Shown here: piece by piece, positions 51,524 through 61,761 of the stretch | Position numbering within the stretch: the first letter of the stretch is position 1 | How the letters are laid out: each line of letters opens with the position of its first letter | Assembly: GCA_963807015.1 (NCBI GenBank) | Contig: CAWEAS010000025.1 | Span: forward strand, 62,001-126,000 | DNA from: JAJPKK01 sp963807015 | GTDB lineage: Bacteria; Pseudomonadota; Alphaproteobacteria; Rhizobiales; Xanthobacteraceae | Length of the DNA stretch: 64,000 nt | Direction: 5' to 3' | The notes under the pieces: generated by a model | Seen by the model: only the letters and a program-made list of their open reading frames with translations | Database searches by the model: none | Told to the model about the DNA's origin: nothing | Program-made: the position numbers and the translations under genes

Positions 51524-54463
51524 ATGTCTGCGACCCACGGCTTCGAGTTGCTGCAGGAAAAGAAATTGCCGGAAATCAACTCCACCGCGCGCCATTATCG
51601 GCACGTCAAAACCGGCGCCCAGTTGCTGTCGCTGCTCGCCAACGACGAAAACAAGGTGTTCGGCGTGACGTTCGCGACGCCGCCGTCGGATTCGACCGGC
51701 GTCGCTCACATCCTTGAACATTCGGTGCTGTGCGGATCGCGCAAATATCCGGTCAAGGAACCGTTCGTCGAGCTGATGAAAAGCTCGGTCAACACCTTCC
51801 TCAATGCCATGACGTTCGCCGACAAGACCTGCTACCCGGTCGCGAGCCAGAACGTGCAGGATTTCTATAACCTGATCGACGTCTATCTCGATGCGGTATT
51901 TCATCCGCGACTGACGGAGCACATCTTTCAGCAGGAGGGCTGGCACTACGAGCTTGACGACCCCAAGGAGCCGCTCGCGTTCAAGGGCGTCGTCTTCAAC
52001 GAGATGAAGGGGGTCTACTCATCGCCCGATAATGTGCTCGAAAGCTTAGCGTTCCGCTCGCTCTATCCCGACATCACCTATGGCCTCGATTCCGGCGGCG
52101 ATCCGAAGCACATCCCCGACCTCACCTACGAGCACTTCAAGACCTTCCACGAACGCCATTACCATCCGTCAAACGCGAAGCTCTTCTTCTATGGCGATGA
52201 CGATCCCGAAGAACGGCTGCGGCTGCTCAACGATCGGCTTAACGAGTTCTCGCACATCGACGTCGACTTCACCGTTCCGCTTCAGCCGCATTTTCCGGCG
52301 CCCAAGAAGCTGACCCGCACCTACGCGGCAGGACCGCAGGAGACCGGCGAGGATGGCGCGCCGGGAGAGCCCGCCCGCGAGTCGATGATCAAGGTCAACT
52401 GGATGCTCGACGAGATCGTCGACGTCGAGACCGTGCTCGCGCTCAATATCCTCGACTACATCCTGCTCGGTACGCCGGCCTCGCCGCTCTACAAGGCACT
52501 GATCGATTCCGGACTTGGCGAGGGCTTGACCGGCGGCGGTTTGGATGACGATCTGCGCCAGCCGATGTTCTCGGTCGGCCTCAAGGGCATCGATGCCGCC
52601 GATGCCGACAAGATCGAACTGCTGATCGACGACACCATCGGCAAGCTTGCCGCCGAGGGTATCGATCCGGCGACCGTCGAGGCCGCGGTCAACACCGTCG
52701 AATTCCGGCTGCGCGAAAATAACACCGGCTCTTTCCCGCGCGGTATCGCGTTCATGCTGAGGTCGTTGCGTGACTGGATGCGCAATCGCGATCCGCTCGC
52801 GCCGCTCGCCTATGAGGCGCCGCTCGCCGGGGTCAAGGCGCGCATTGCGCAAGGCCGCTATTTCGAGAATCTGCTCGACCAGTACTTTATCCGCAATCCT
52901 CACCGCACCATCCTGCTGCTGCGGCCCGACCGCGAACAGGGTGAGCGCGAAGCAAAGGAAGAGGAGACCCGTCTCGCCAAGGCGCGCGCGGCGATGACGT
53001 CCAATGATCTTACCGCGTTCGCCGAGGAAACCCGGCTGCTCAAGCGGCTGCAGGAGACGCCGGATTCGCCCGAGGCGCTCGCCACCATTCCGACGCTGAA
53101 GCTCGCGGACATGCCGCGCCGGAACAAGCTCGTTCCGATCGAGGTGACGCAGGTCAGCGACACGCGCGTGCTCTACCACGACCTCTTCACCAATGGCGTC
53201 GTCTATCTCGATCTCGCCTTCGATCTCCATACCTTGCCGGCGGACCTCCTGCCCTATGCGGGCCTGTTCGGCCGCGCGCTCCTCGAAACCGGCGTCGGCA
53301 ACGAGGATTTCGTGCGGCTGTCGCAGCGCATCGGCCGATCGACCGGCGGCATCCGGCCGACGCGCTTCAATTCCGCGACCGCGGATCGCAAGGGCGCAAC
53401 CGCGTGGTTTGTTCTGCGCGGCAAGGCGTTGCCCGGCCAGACGGGCGAACTCGTAGCGATCCTGCGCGATGTTCTGACGGGCGCGCGGCTCGACAATCAG
53501 GAACGCTTCCAGCAGCTCGTGCTGGAGGAGAAGGCCGCGCTCGAATCGAATCTGGTGCCCGCCGGGTCGAGCTATGTCGATCGCCGGCTGCGCTCCTGCT
53601 TCAACGAGTCGGGCTGGGCCGACGACCAGATGGGCGGCGTCAGCTACCTATTCTTTTTGCGCCGGCTTGCCGACCAGGTCGAGGAGGATTGGGGGAGCGT
53701 CGTCACAGCGCTTGAGCGCATTCGCAAGACACTGGTCGACCGCGCGGCTATGCTCGCAAACGTCACCGCCGAGCCGGCCCACTGGCAGTCCCTCAAGCCT
53801 CAGCTCGCTGAATTTCTCGCCGCGCTGCCGCGCGGGACGTCGACGCCTTCACCGTGGCAGATTGCCGACTGGCCGCGCGGCGAGGGCCTCGTCGTGCCGT
53901 CCCAGGTCAATTATGTCGGCAAAGGTGCCGATCTCTATGCCTTCGGCCTGAAGCCGTCCGGCGCCAACAGCGTGGTGCAGCGCTATCTCGGCACATCGTG
54001 GCTCTGGGACAAGGTTCGCGTGCAGGGCGGCGCCTACGGCGGCATGTGCCGGCTCGACCGTTACAGCGGCGTCTTCACCTATCTGTCGTATCGCGATCCA
54101 AATCTCTTGGCGACGCTCGACATTTACGATCGCACCACCGAGTTCCTGAAATCGGCGAAGCTCGACGACACCGAATTGACGCGCGCCATCATCGGCACCG
54201 TCGGCGACCTGGATTTCTATCAGCTCCCCGATGCCAAGGGATACACGTCGATGCAGCGCTACTTGATCGGCGATACCGACGAGGCGCGCCAGCGTCTGCG
54301 CGAGGAAGTGCTCGCGACGACCAAGGCGGACTTCCGCAACTTCGCCGATGCGCTGGCCGAAATGGCTGCAAAAGGCCGGGTCGCAGTGCTCGGCTCCGAT
54401 CAGGCGATCGCCGCTGCAAACGCGGAGCAACCCGGCTTGCTCACCGTGTCGCGCGTAGTGTGA
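51524..54463 (+). CDS. M16C-family metallopeptidase (PreP-like)
   Basis: A 979-residue pitrilysin-type zinc protease of the M16C group, in which two homologous halves clamp a peptide substrate. The inverted zinc motif HxxEH is at residues 62-66 (HILEH), and the usual downstream Glu is in the following 80 residues (NEMKGVYSS region). Relatives degrade presequence or small peptides; the bacterial role is uncertain. ATG 51524 (MSATHGFELLQ) is preferred to the much longer frame starting at 51359, which runs through the palindromic repeats. It ends 31 bp from the convergent SulP gene. Confidence 0.9.
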   Translation: MSATHGFELLQEKKLPEINSTARHYRHVKTGAQLLSLLANDENKVFGVTFATPPSDSTGVAHILEHSVLCGSRKYPVKEPFVELMKSSVNTFLNAMTFADKTCYPVASQNVQDFYNLIDVYLDAVFHPRLTEHIFQQEGWHYELDDPKEPLAFKGVVFNEMKGVYSSPDNVLESLAFRSLYPDITYGLDSGGDPKHIPDLTYEHFKTFHERHYHPSNAKLFFYGDDDPEERLRLLNDRLNEFSHIDVDFTVPLQPHFPAPKKLTRTYAAGPQETGEDGAPGEPARESMIKVNWMLDEIVDVETVLALNILDYILLGTPASPLYKALIDSGLGEGLTGGGLDDDLRQPMFSVGLKGIDAADADKIELLIDDTIGKLAAEGIDPATVEAAVNTVEFRLRENNTGSFPRGIAFMLRSLRDWMRNRDPLAPLAYEAPLAGVKARIAQGRYFENLLDQYFIRNPHRTILLLRPDREQGEREAKEEETRLAKARAAMTSNDLTAFAEETRLLKRLQETPDSPEALATIPTLKLADMPRRNKLVPIEVTQVSDTRVLYHDLFTNGVVYLDLAFDLHTLPADLLPYAGLFGRALLETGVGNEDFVRLSQRIGRSTGGIRPTRFNSATADRKGATAWFVLRGKALPGQTGELVAILRDVLTGARLDNQERFQQLVLEEKAALESNLVPAGSSYVDRRLRSCFNESGWADDQMGGVSYLFFLRRLADQVEEDWGSVVTALERIRKTLVDRAAMLANVTAEPAHWQSLKPQLAEFLAALPRGTSTPSPWQIADWPRGEGLVVPSQVNYVGKGADLYAFGLKPSGANSVVQRYLGTSWLWDKVRVQGGAYGGMCRLDRYSGVFTYLSYRDPNLLATLDIYDRTTEFLKSAKLDDTELTRAIIGTVGDLDFYQLPDAKGYTSMQRYLIGDTDEARQRLREEVLATTKADFRNFADALAEMAAKGRVAVLGSDQAIAAANAEQPGLLTVSRVV

Positions 54464-54468
54464 CAACC

Positions 54469-54491
54469 ACCCTCCCCTGATGGGGGAGGGG
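54469..54491. terminator. Palindrome between convergent genes
   Basis: The string cctccc-ctgat-gggggagg forms a GC-rich hairpin in the 30-bp gap between the M16 and SulP genes, which converge here. It may terminate both transcripts, but no T-run flanks it, so this rests on position only. Confidence 0.55.
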
Positions 54492-54493
54492 CC

Positions 54494-56248
54494 TCAGTTG
54501 TGACTACCCGACGCGGCCTCCGTCGTGCCTACGGACGCGTCTTTGCCGTCCGACGCCCCGCCGAGCGCGCGGACGGCTTCAGCAACACTGTGGAACAGCC
54601 GATCGGGGCCGAGGACCGGATCGACGCCGAGCCGCGTCATTGCCTCCACGGCGCGTAACAATTCCATACGGGCGATGGCGAAGTCGACGCCGTTGTCGTG
54701 GCATTCGCGGATGCAGGCGATCAACACCGCGCCCGCGGTGACGTCGAGTTCGACGATCCCGGTCGCTTCAAGGACAAGCAGGCGCGCCTCGCCGGCCGAA
54801 GTGCCTATGGCATCCCTGATGCCGGCGCGAAAATCGTACGCGTTGAGGAACGACAGCGGCGCGGAAAACCCGACCACGACAACGCCGGGCACCTGCTCCC
54901 CTTTGATCTTGTCGCTCGGCGGCCACCAGATCGAGGTGCCCGGAACGCGCTCCAAGCGCGTCACGCGGGCGCGGGTCGCGGTCCATATGCCGTGCAATAG
55001 TGACAACGCAATGCCAAGACCAACACCCTGTTCGATCGGCAGCACGACGATTGCCGCCGCGGTTGCGACGATTAGGAAGAACTCGCTGATCGACTGCCCA
55101 TAGACGGTCGTGGCTTGGCGCACGCGAACGATACGGTAGGCGACAAAAAACAGAACGCCCGCAAGTGCAGCCTGGGGCACGTGGCGGAGCAGCGCTGCGC
55201 CGGCGACGATGAGCGCCAGCACGATCGCAGCCGCCACCAAGCCGGAAAGCTGGGATCGGCCGCCGGTCTGGGCGACGATCGCCGTGCGCGGCGGACTCGC
55301 ATCTACCGGAAATGCACCGACAAATGCAGCGAGAATGCTGCCGGCGCCGACCCCGACGAAGTCGCGGTTGACGTCCGGCAAATCGTCGGGATCGGCTTGA
55401 AACGACCGCGTCGTCGCTGCGGTCTGCACCATGATGACGACCGTGATGATTGCCGCGAGCGGCACGAGACCGAGGAACTGCGTGTAGCTGATGTCCGGCA
55501 TCTGCGGCGTCGGCATCGACGCCGGCACCACACCCAGCACCGCGACCCCGTGGCGTTCGAGCCCCCCGAGCACAACCACGAGGGTTGCGGCAACGAGGCC
55601 AATCAAGGCCCCCGGAATGCGGGCGTCGATCCGTTCGGAAATAAGGATGATTGCCAGCACGCCAATTCCCAGCGCGACCGTGTAGGGATTTGTATCGCCG
55701 AGCCCGCGGGCAAGCGTTGCGAGACGCTCCAGCATCGGTCCAGCGGGTTCCGCGACCCCGAGCACCGGGGGCAATTGCGAAATGACGATGTGCGCCGCGA
55801 TGCCGGCGAGAAATCCCACGGTAATCGGCATCGACAGCAGATTGGCGATCCACCCGAGCCGGCACAGTCCGCCGATCACCAGGATCACACCGACCATAAG
55901 CGCAAGCGTTGCCGCAAGCCCCAAATAATTGGGCGAGCCGGCAGACGCGACGAGACCCAGCGATCCGGCAAAGATCGGCGTGATGGTCGAGTCGGCACCG
56001 CTCGACAAATATCGGCTCGCGCCGAATGCGGCGAAGGCGAGCGACCCCGCGATGAACGCAAAGAAGCCGATCTGCGGCTCGAACCCGCCGAGGCGTGCGG
56101 TCGCCATCTGCTCGGGGATAGCGATCGCGGCCAACGTCAGGCCCGCGACGAGATCGCGCGCCACGAACGCGAGGCTATAGGACGCAAACGACGGAAACAG
56201 CGGACGGGAGAACGAACGCGATCCGCCAACGTCGTGAGGCTTGGTCAT
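54494..56248 (-). CDS. SulP-family anion transporter with STAS domain
   Basis: A 584-residue SulP/SLC26 transporter. The family signature GLTLAAIAIPEQMATARLGG is near residue 40, about ten to twelve hydrophobic segments follow, and the C-terminal STAS domain begins near residue 460 (VVVVGFSAPLSFLNAYDF, then a LLVLEATGIVELDVTAG strand). SulP proteins carry sulfate, bicarbonate or dicarboxylates; the substrate is not evident. The ATG at 56248 (MTKPHDVGG) is chosen over a longer frame to 56320. It is divergent from the amino-acid permease gene, with 168 bp between. Confidence 0.92.
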   Translation of the reverse strand: MTKPHDVGGSRSFSRPLFPSFASYSLAFVARDLVAGLTLAAIAIPEQMATARLGGFEPQIGFFAFIAGSLAFAAFGASRYLSSGADSTITPIFAGSLGLVASAGSPNYLGLAATLALMVGVILVIGGLCRLGWIANLLSMPITVGFLAGIAAHIVISQLPPVLGVAEPAGPMLERLATLARGLGDTNPYTVALGIGVLAIILISERIDARIPGALIGLVAATLVVVLGGLERHGVAVLGVVPASMPTPQMPDISYTQFLGLVPLAAIITVVIMVQTAATTRSFQADPDDLPDVNRDFVGVGAGSILAAFVGAFPVDASPPRTAIVAQTGGRSQLSGLVAAAIVLALIVAGAALLRHVPQAALAGVLFFVAYRIVRVRQATTVYGQSISEFFLIVATAAAIVVLPIEQGVGLGIALSLLHGIWTATRARVTRLERVPGTSIWWPPSDKIKGEQVPGVVVVGFSAPLSFLNAYDFRAGIRDAIGTSAGEARLLVLEATGIVELDVTAGAVLIACIRECHDNGVDFAIARMELLRAVEAMTRLGVDPVLGPDRLFHSVAEAVRALGGASDGKDASVGTTEAASGSHN

Positions 56249-56416
56249 GGCGACGTCCGTGAAAGTCACATCACGGCGGCTTAAAACAATGCCGACGGTG
56301 ATGCAATCGTTCCAGCACAAATCGGCTCCTCGCCAGCAAAGCGGATGTGCGACGAAAATGGCGCATCCTGGGTTATTGTGCCGGTGCGCCGTCCGGCGCG
56401 GGACTCGAGGCTGAAC

Positions 56417-57949
56417 ATGACGAGGTTATGGTCCCGAAAATCGATCGCGGTCCTGCAGGCGGAAGCGAACCACAGCGAGCATCAGCCTGCTCACAGCGGC
56501 GTTCCTTTGAAGCGAACGCTCACCGCGACGAGCCTGATGGCACTCGGCATCGGCAATGTCATCGGCGCCGGCATCTTCGTGCTGACGGGCCATGCTGCGG
56601 CGGAGAACGCTGGGCCTGCCGTCGCGCTGTGCTTTCTCCTCAGCGGCATCGTCTGCGCCTTCGCCGGCATGTGCTACGCCGAAATGGCATCGAGCGTGCC
56701 GATCTCAGGCAGCGCCTACACCTATGCCTACGCGACGATGGGCGAGTTGATCGCCTGGATCATCGGCTGGGATCTGCTGCTTGAATATGCGCTCGGCGCC
56801 ACGACCGTCGCGATCGGCTGGTCGGGTTACGTGGTGAGCTTCCTCAAGGATCTCGGCATTGTGGTGCCGGATGCCTACGGCACCGCGCCGCTTTCGTTCG
56901 ATCCGTCGGACAGCGTCTGGCATCTCACCGGCGCCGTCATCAACGTTCCGGCCATGGCGATCACGGCGCTGGCCTCGGCCGTGCTGGTGGTCGGCATCCA
57001 CGAGTCCTCGCGCGTCAACAACCTTATCGTACTCATCAAGGTCGCGATCGTGGTGTTGTTCATTGCGATCGCAATCCCGTTCGTCGATCCGGCAAACTGG
57101 GTGACGTCGACCAATCCGGCCGGTGCCTTCATCCCGCCAAATCGCGGCGTCGGCGAATTCGGATGGAGCGGCATCGTTCGCGGCGCCGCCGTGGTCTTCT
57201 TCGCCTATATCGGCTTCGATGCCGTATCAACGACGGCTCAAGAAGCGCGCAGCCCTCAGCGCGACATGCCGATCGGCATCCTCGGATCGCTCGCGATCTG
57301 CACCGTACTCTATGTGCTGGTGGGCTTCGTGATCACCGGCATTGTGCCTTACGACAAGCTCGACGATCCGGCCCCGATCGCCATTGGCGTCGATGCCATC
57401 GGCCTCGGCTGGTTCGCGCCCTTGATCAAAGTCGGTGCCATCCTTGGCCTCAGCTCGGTCATCCTGGTGAGCCTGCTCGGCCAGTCCCGCATTCTGTTCA
57501 CGATGGCGCACGACGGCCTGCTGCCGCCGATGGTCGCGCGCGTGCATCCGCGCTTCCGCACGCCGCACATCACCACCATGGTGACGGGCGCGGTCGTCAC
57601 GATCCTGGCCGGACTGTTGCCGATCGGCCTCGTCGGCGAACTCGTGAGCATCGGCACCCTGTTCGCGTTTGCGATCGTGTGCGCCGGCGTGATGTTCCTG
57701 CGGGTCACCGAGCCCGATCTGCCGCGACCGTTTCGCGCGCCCGCCGTCTGGGTCATGGCCCCTTTGGGCATAGTGTCCGCAGTCTTTCTGATGGTCAGTT
57801 TGCCAATAGATACCTGGATACGGCTCGTTGTCTGGCTCGCCGTCGGCCTCGTCATTTATTTCGGCTATGGCGCGCGCCATAGCCGAGTCGGCCTGAAAGC
57901 GGTCGACGCCGAGAGTTCCGTGGGTGGGTCTGCCAAGCTCCGCGGCTGA
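56417..57949 (+). CDS. Amino acid permease, APC family
   Basis: A 510-residue APC-superfamily transporter with about 12 membrane segments. The N-terminal TM1 unwound motif is GIGNVIGAGIFVLTG, and the SGIVCAFAGMCYAEMASSVPISGSAYTYAY stretch is typical of the cationic-type or YhdG-like permeases. The first 50 residues are polar and may be cytoplasmic. The ATG at 56417 starts MTRLWSRKS; the longer frame upstream is less likely. The 152-bp gap after it precedes a membrane protein of unknown type. Substrate not recognised. Confidence 0.92.
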   Translation: MTRLWSRKSIAVLQAEANHSEHQPAHSGVPLKRTLTATSLMALGIGNVIGAGIFVLTGHAAAENAGPAVALCFLLSGIVCAFAGMCYAEMASSVPISGSAYTYAYATMGELIAWIIGWDLLLEYALGATTVAIGWSGYVVSFLKDLGIVVPDAYGTAPLSFDPSDSVWHLTGAVINVPAMAITALASAVLVVGIHESSRVNNLIVLIKVAIVVLFIAIAIPFVDPANWVTSTNPAGAFIPPNRGVGEFGWSGIVRGAAVVFFAYIGFDAVSTTAQEARSPQRDMPIGILGSLAICTVLYVLVGFVITGIVPYDKLDDPAPIAIGVDAIGLGWFAPLIKVGAILGLSSVILVSLLGQSRILFTMAHDGLLPPMVARVHPRFRTPHITTMVTGAVVTILAGLLPIGLVGELVSIGTLFAFAIVCAGVMFLRVTEPDLPRPFRAPAVWVMAPLGIVSAVFLMVSLPIDTWIRLVVWLAVGLVIYFGYGARHSRVGLKAVDAESSVGGSAKLRG

Positions 57950-58101
57950 GGCCAGTTTGCCCCGCGAAAAAGCGGGCTGTTGCAACAGGCGACGAGCGGC
58001 TAATCCTGAGCCGAAAATCACGCTGGCGCTTCGAAGCGTCGATCACAACTGGTCCGCGCGTCGGGAAAAAGCCGTCTGTGTGGCCAGCGGTATTGGGACA
58101 C

Positions 58102-58932
58102 ATGCCTGCCGACCCGTTTCTTCTCTCGCTCGCCGTGAAAATGGCGGTGACGGCCGCGTTCGTCGTCACGGCGGCGTTGATCGCCGAACGGGTCGGCGCG
58201 CTGGTCGGCGCCATGGTGGCGACGCTCCCGATCGCGGCCGGCCCGGCCTACATCCTTCTTTCCCTCGATCACGACGCGCAATTCATTGCTGACAGTACGG
58301 TCGCAAGCCTTGCGGCCCACGCCGCGACGGGAGTCTTCGGCACGACCTACGTCTTCGCTGCGCAACGACATCCAGTGTTCGTAGCGGTGCCCGTTGCGCT
58401 CGGAGTGTGGTTCGCCTGCGCGTTCCTCATCCGGTCCGTCGAATGGTCGCTGCCGGCCGCGATTCTCGTTTGCGCCGCGAGCTACGCCATATGCATCGTG
58501 CTGGTTGGACGTTTCCTGCATGTCGCCGTCCCGCCGTTTGCGTCGCGCTGGCTCGATATCCCGTTGCGGGCGTTGCTCGTGGCATCGCTGGTCGGCACCG
58601 TCGTGCTGCTCGGCGCCAATGCCGGGCCGAAGCTCACCGGCATCTTTGCAATCTTTCCGATCGTGATGCTGAGCCTGATGCTGATTCTTCATCCACGCAT
58701 CGGCGGACCGGCGACTGCCGCGATCATCGCCAACACAATGTGGGGGCTCGTCGGGTTTGCGAGCGCGATCCTCGCACTCCACCTCGCTGTCGTGCCGCTC
58801 GGCGCACCGGCCGGCCTTGCCGTCGCACTCGCCGTGTCCTTTGGCGCGAACATCGCGATCTTCATGGTCCGGCGACGCGGGCATGCCGCCGCGACCGCGG
58901 CCCTCAAGCGCGAGGCCGCGCCAAAAGCTTAA
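58102..58932 (+). CDS. Multi-pass inner membrane protein, unknown function
   Basis: A 276-residue protein with about eight hydrophobic segments and an acidic/polar N-terminus (MPADPFLLSLAV). It has no soluble domain of note. A GTG at 58078 would add 8 residues. It has internal pseudo-symmetry only loosely, so no transporter class is called. The C-terminal tail is Arg/Ala-rich and, like the end of the gene, overlaps the 3' end of mutS by 29 bp on the opposite strand. Confidence 0.65.
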   Translation: MPADPFLLSLAVKMAVTAAFVVTAALIAERVGALVGAMVATLPIAAGPAYILLSLDHDAQFIADSTVASLAAHAATGVFGTTYVFAAQRHPVFVAVPVALGVWFACAFLIRSVEWSLPAAILVCAASYAICIVLVGRFLHVAVPPFASRWLDIPLRALLVASLVGTVVLLGANAGPKLTGIFAIFPIVMLSLMLILHPRIGGPATAAIIANTMWGLVGFASAILALHLAVVPLGAPAGLAVALAVSFGANIAIFMVRRRGHAAATAALKREAAPKA

Positions 58933-61642
58933 GCGAGTAGAGTGCCTCAAGCGCTTCGCGCGGCGACATCTCGTCGGGATTGAGCGCAGCCAGAGCCTTG
59001 GTAAGGTCAGCGGCCGCCGGATCGACCCACTCGGCGGGAGTCGCGGTAGGACGAATCGAAAACAGCGGTAGATCGTCGACGAGAGCGCGCGCCGGCGAGG
59101 TCCGATCCTCGGCCTCAAGTTCGGCGAGCACCACCTTGGCGCGTTCGATCACTGCGGCCGGGAGCCCTGCGAGCCGCGCCACTTGGATCCCGTAGGAGCG
59201 ATCCGCCGCACCGGCGACCACCTCGTGGAGGAACACCACGTCGCCGTGCCATTCTTTGACGCGCACCGTTGCATTGAAGAGCCGCGGCAGTTTTGCGGAA
59301 AGCGCCGTCAGCTCGTGGAAATGCGTGGCAAACAGGGCGCGGCAGCGGTTGGCCTCGTGCAAATGTTCGATGGCGGCCCAGGCGATGGAGAGGCCATCGA
59401 ACGTCGCGGTGCCGCGCCCGATCTCGTCCAGGATGACGAGCGAACGGTCGTTTGCCTGATTGAGGATGGCGGCCGTTTCCACCATCTCGACCATGAAGGT
59501 CGAGCGACCGCGCGCGAGATCATCGGCGGCACCGACGCGCGAGAACAGACGATCGACAACACCGATGCGCGCTTGCTTTGCCGGCACGAAGCTCCCCATC
59601 TGGGCGAGCACCGCGATGAGGGCGTTCTGGCGCAGATACGTCGACTTGCCGGCCATGTTGGGGCCGGTGATGAGATAGACGCGGCCGGCCGCGGAACCGG
59701 CCGGCGGCGACAGATCGCAATCGTTCGCGACGAAAGACGCGCTGCCGTCACGTGCAAGCGCCTGCTCGACCACCGGATGACGGCCGCCAAGCACGACAAA
59801 ATCGTGGCTCGCATCGACCTCGGGTCGCACATAGCTGCGCTCGACCGCAAGCGTCGCGAGCGCCGCGGCGACATCAGCAGCCGCCAACGCGCCAGCGGCC
59901 GCCTTGATGTCCTCGGCGGCGGCGACGGCTTGGGCCGCAAGCCGATCGAAGATTTCCAGTTCCAGTCCGAGCGCGCGGTCGGCCGCGTTCGCGATCTTGG
60001 CTTCGAGCTCGCCCAACTCAGTCGACGTGAAGCGAACCTGGCCCGCGAGCGTCTGGCGGTGGATGAAAATCGCGTTCCATGGCGGGCTCGTGAGCTTGTC
60101 GCCATGCTGGGCGGTGACCTCGACGAAATAGCCCAGCACATTGTTGTGCCGGATTTTCAACGACTTGATCTGGGTGTCCTCGGCGTAGCGTGCCTGCAGC
60201 GCGGCAACGACCCGGCGCGATTCGTCGCGCAGCGCCCGCGTCTCGTCGAGCGTCTTGTCATAATGCGCGGCGACGAAGCCGCCATCGCGGCGCAGCAGCG
60301 GCAGCTCGTCGGCGAGCGCCGCGGCAAGTTCGGCGGCAATCGCGGGATCTGGTCGCCCCAATGCCGCGATCGCGTCGGCAAACTCTGCGACCCGCGGAGC
60401 AGCAGCGAGGCGGTCGGCAACTTCCGTCGCTGCGCACAGACCGTCGCGCACGGCGGCGAGATCGCGCGGGCCGCCACGGCCGACGACGAGCCGGGAGAGC
60501 GCCCGAGCGAGGTCGGGCGCCGCCGCAAGACGTGTGCGCAGCTTGGCGCGCAGATCAACTTCGCTGACGAGAAGTCCTACAGCATCGAGCCGGCGGGCGA
60601 TCGCTTCCGGATTCGTAAGCGGCGCCGCGAGGCGCTGCGCGAGCAGTCGTGCGCCGGCGACGGTGACGGTGCGATCAATGGCGCCGATCAGCGCGCCGCG
60701 CCGCTCGCCCGACTGGGTGCGCATCAACTCGAGATTGGCCCGCGTCGCGGCATCGATGGCGAGCGTCGCGCCAGCCGCCTCTCGCAACGGCGGCGACAAC
60801 GGCGGACGCTTGCCGATCTGCGTGCGTTCCACGTAAGTGATGCAGGCAGCGGCCGCGGTTAGTTCGAGCCGGGACAGCGAGCCGAAAGCGTCTGCCGTCG
60901 CCACAGCAAAATAGGCCGCGAGGCGGCGCTCAGCGGTCGCGCCGTCGAACACGTCGCGCGCGAGCGGCGTGACCGCCGGCAGCGAGCGCCACAGCGGCGC
61001 GAGTTCCACGTCCGCGTAAAGCGCGTCCGAGACGATGATTTCGCCTGGCTCGAGCCGTGCGATCTCGGCCGAGAGCCCAGCTCGGTCACACTCGGCGATG
61101 CGGAATTCGCCGGTTGAAATGTCGAGATAGGCGACGGCAAAGCGGCTGTCGCCTTGCGCCGACGAGACCTTGGCGCGCGCGACCGCGAGCAGATAGTTGT
61201 TGCGACGCGCATCAAGGAGCGAATCTTCCGTCAACGTGCCGGCGGTGACGAGCCGGATCACGTCGCGCTGGACGATGCTCTTCGCGCCGCGCTTCTTGGC
61301 CTCGGCCGGATCCTCGGTCTGCTCGCAAACTGCGACCCGATGGCCGAGCGCGATCAGGCGATGCAGGTATTCGTCGGCGCGATGGATCGGCACGCCGCAC
61401 ATCGGGATGTCGCGGCCGCGATGCTTGCCGCGCTTGGTAAGCACGATGCCGAGCGCCCGGCTTGCCGTCTCCGCATCATCGAAGAACAATTCATAGAAAT
61501 CCCCCATGCGATAGAACAGCAGGCAATCCGGATTGGCGGCCTTGATCTCGATGTACTGCTCCATCAGCGGGGTGACGCGGTTGTCCTCGCCCGCGGGCGA
61601 CGACCGTGTGTCACTTGGTTGGCGATGCGTGGAGTCATCCAT
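58904..61642 (-). CDS. mutS: DNA mismatch repair protein MutS
   Basis: A 912-residue MutS that recognises mismatches and small loops. The mismatch-binding F-x-E region is in FYRMGDFYELFFDDA near residue 43. The connector, lever and clamp domains follow, and the ATPase has Walker A GPNMAGKSTYLRQ near residue 660 and Walker B in LVILDEIGRGTATFDG. The C-terminal dimerisation helix is present (MSPREALEALYSL). Length is normal for alphaproteobacteria. It is transcribed alone and its end overlaps the convergent membrane-protein gene by 29 bp. Confidence 0.97.
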   Translation of the reverse strand: MDDSTHRQPSDTRSSPAGEDNRVTPLMEQYIEIKAANPDCLLFYRMGDFYELFFDDAETASRALGIVLTKRGKHRGRDIPMCGVPIHRADEYLHRLIALGHRVAVCEQTEDPAEAKKRGAKSIVQRDVIRLVTAGTLTEDSLLDARRNNYLLAVARAKVSSAQGDSRFAVAYLDISTGEFRIAECDRAGLSAEIARLEPGEIIVSDALYADVELAPLWRSLPAVTPLARDVFDGATAERRLAAYFAVATADAFGSLSRLELTAAAACITYVERTQIGKRPPLSPPLREAAGATLAIDAATRANLELMRTQSGERRGALIGAIDRTVTVAGARLLAQRLAAPLTNPEAIARRLDAVGLLVSEVDLRAKLRTRLAAAPDLARALSRLVVGRGGPRDLAAVRDGLCAATEVADRLAAAPRVAEFADAIAALGRPDPAIAAELAAALADELPLLRRDGGFVAAHYDKTLDETRALRDESRRVVAALQARYAEDTQIKSLKIRHNNVLGYFVEVTAQHGDKLTSPPWNAIFIHRQTLAGQVRFTSTELGELEAKIANAADRALGLELEIFDRLAAQAVAAAEDIKAAAGALAAADVAAALATLAVERSYVRPEVDASHDFVVLGGRHPVVEQALARDGSASFVANDCDLSPPAGSAAGRVYLITGPNMAGKSTYLRQNALIAVLAQMGSFVPAKQARIGVVDRLFSRVGAADDLARGRSTFMVEMVETAAILNQANDRSLVILDEIGRGTATFDGLSIAWAAIEHLHEANRCRALFATHFHELTALSAKLPRLFNATVRVKEWHGDVVFLHEVVAGAADRSYGIQVARLAGLPAAVIERAKVVLAELEAEDRTSPARALVDDLPLFSIRPTATPAEWVDPAAADLTKALAALNPDEMSPREALEALYSLKLLARPRA

Positions 61643-61761
61643 GCCACGACGCTAGAGCATGTCGCGGTTCGGTGGAAGCCGCCGATACGGTTTCGGGGCG
61701 AGCCATATCCTCTGATACTGCGACGATAAGGAATCACCCCGCGGGCGACCGGCGATCCGGC

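Noticed and set aside
59183..60862. A 559-residue plus-strand frame opposite mutS
   Set aside because: The translation is basic and repetitive with no domain, as expected from antisense reading of mutS.
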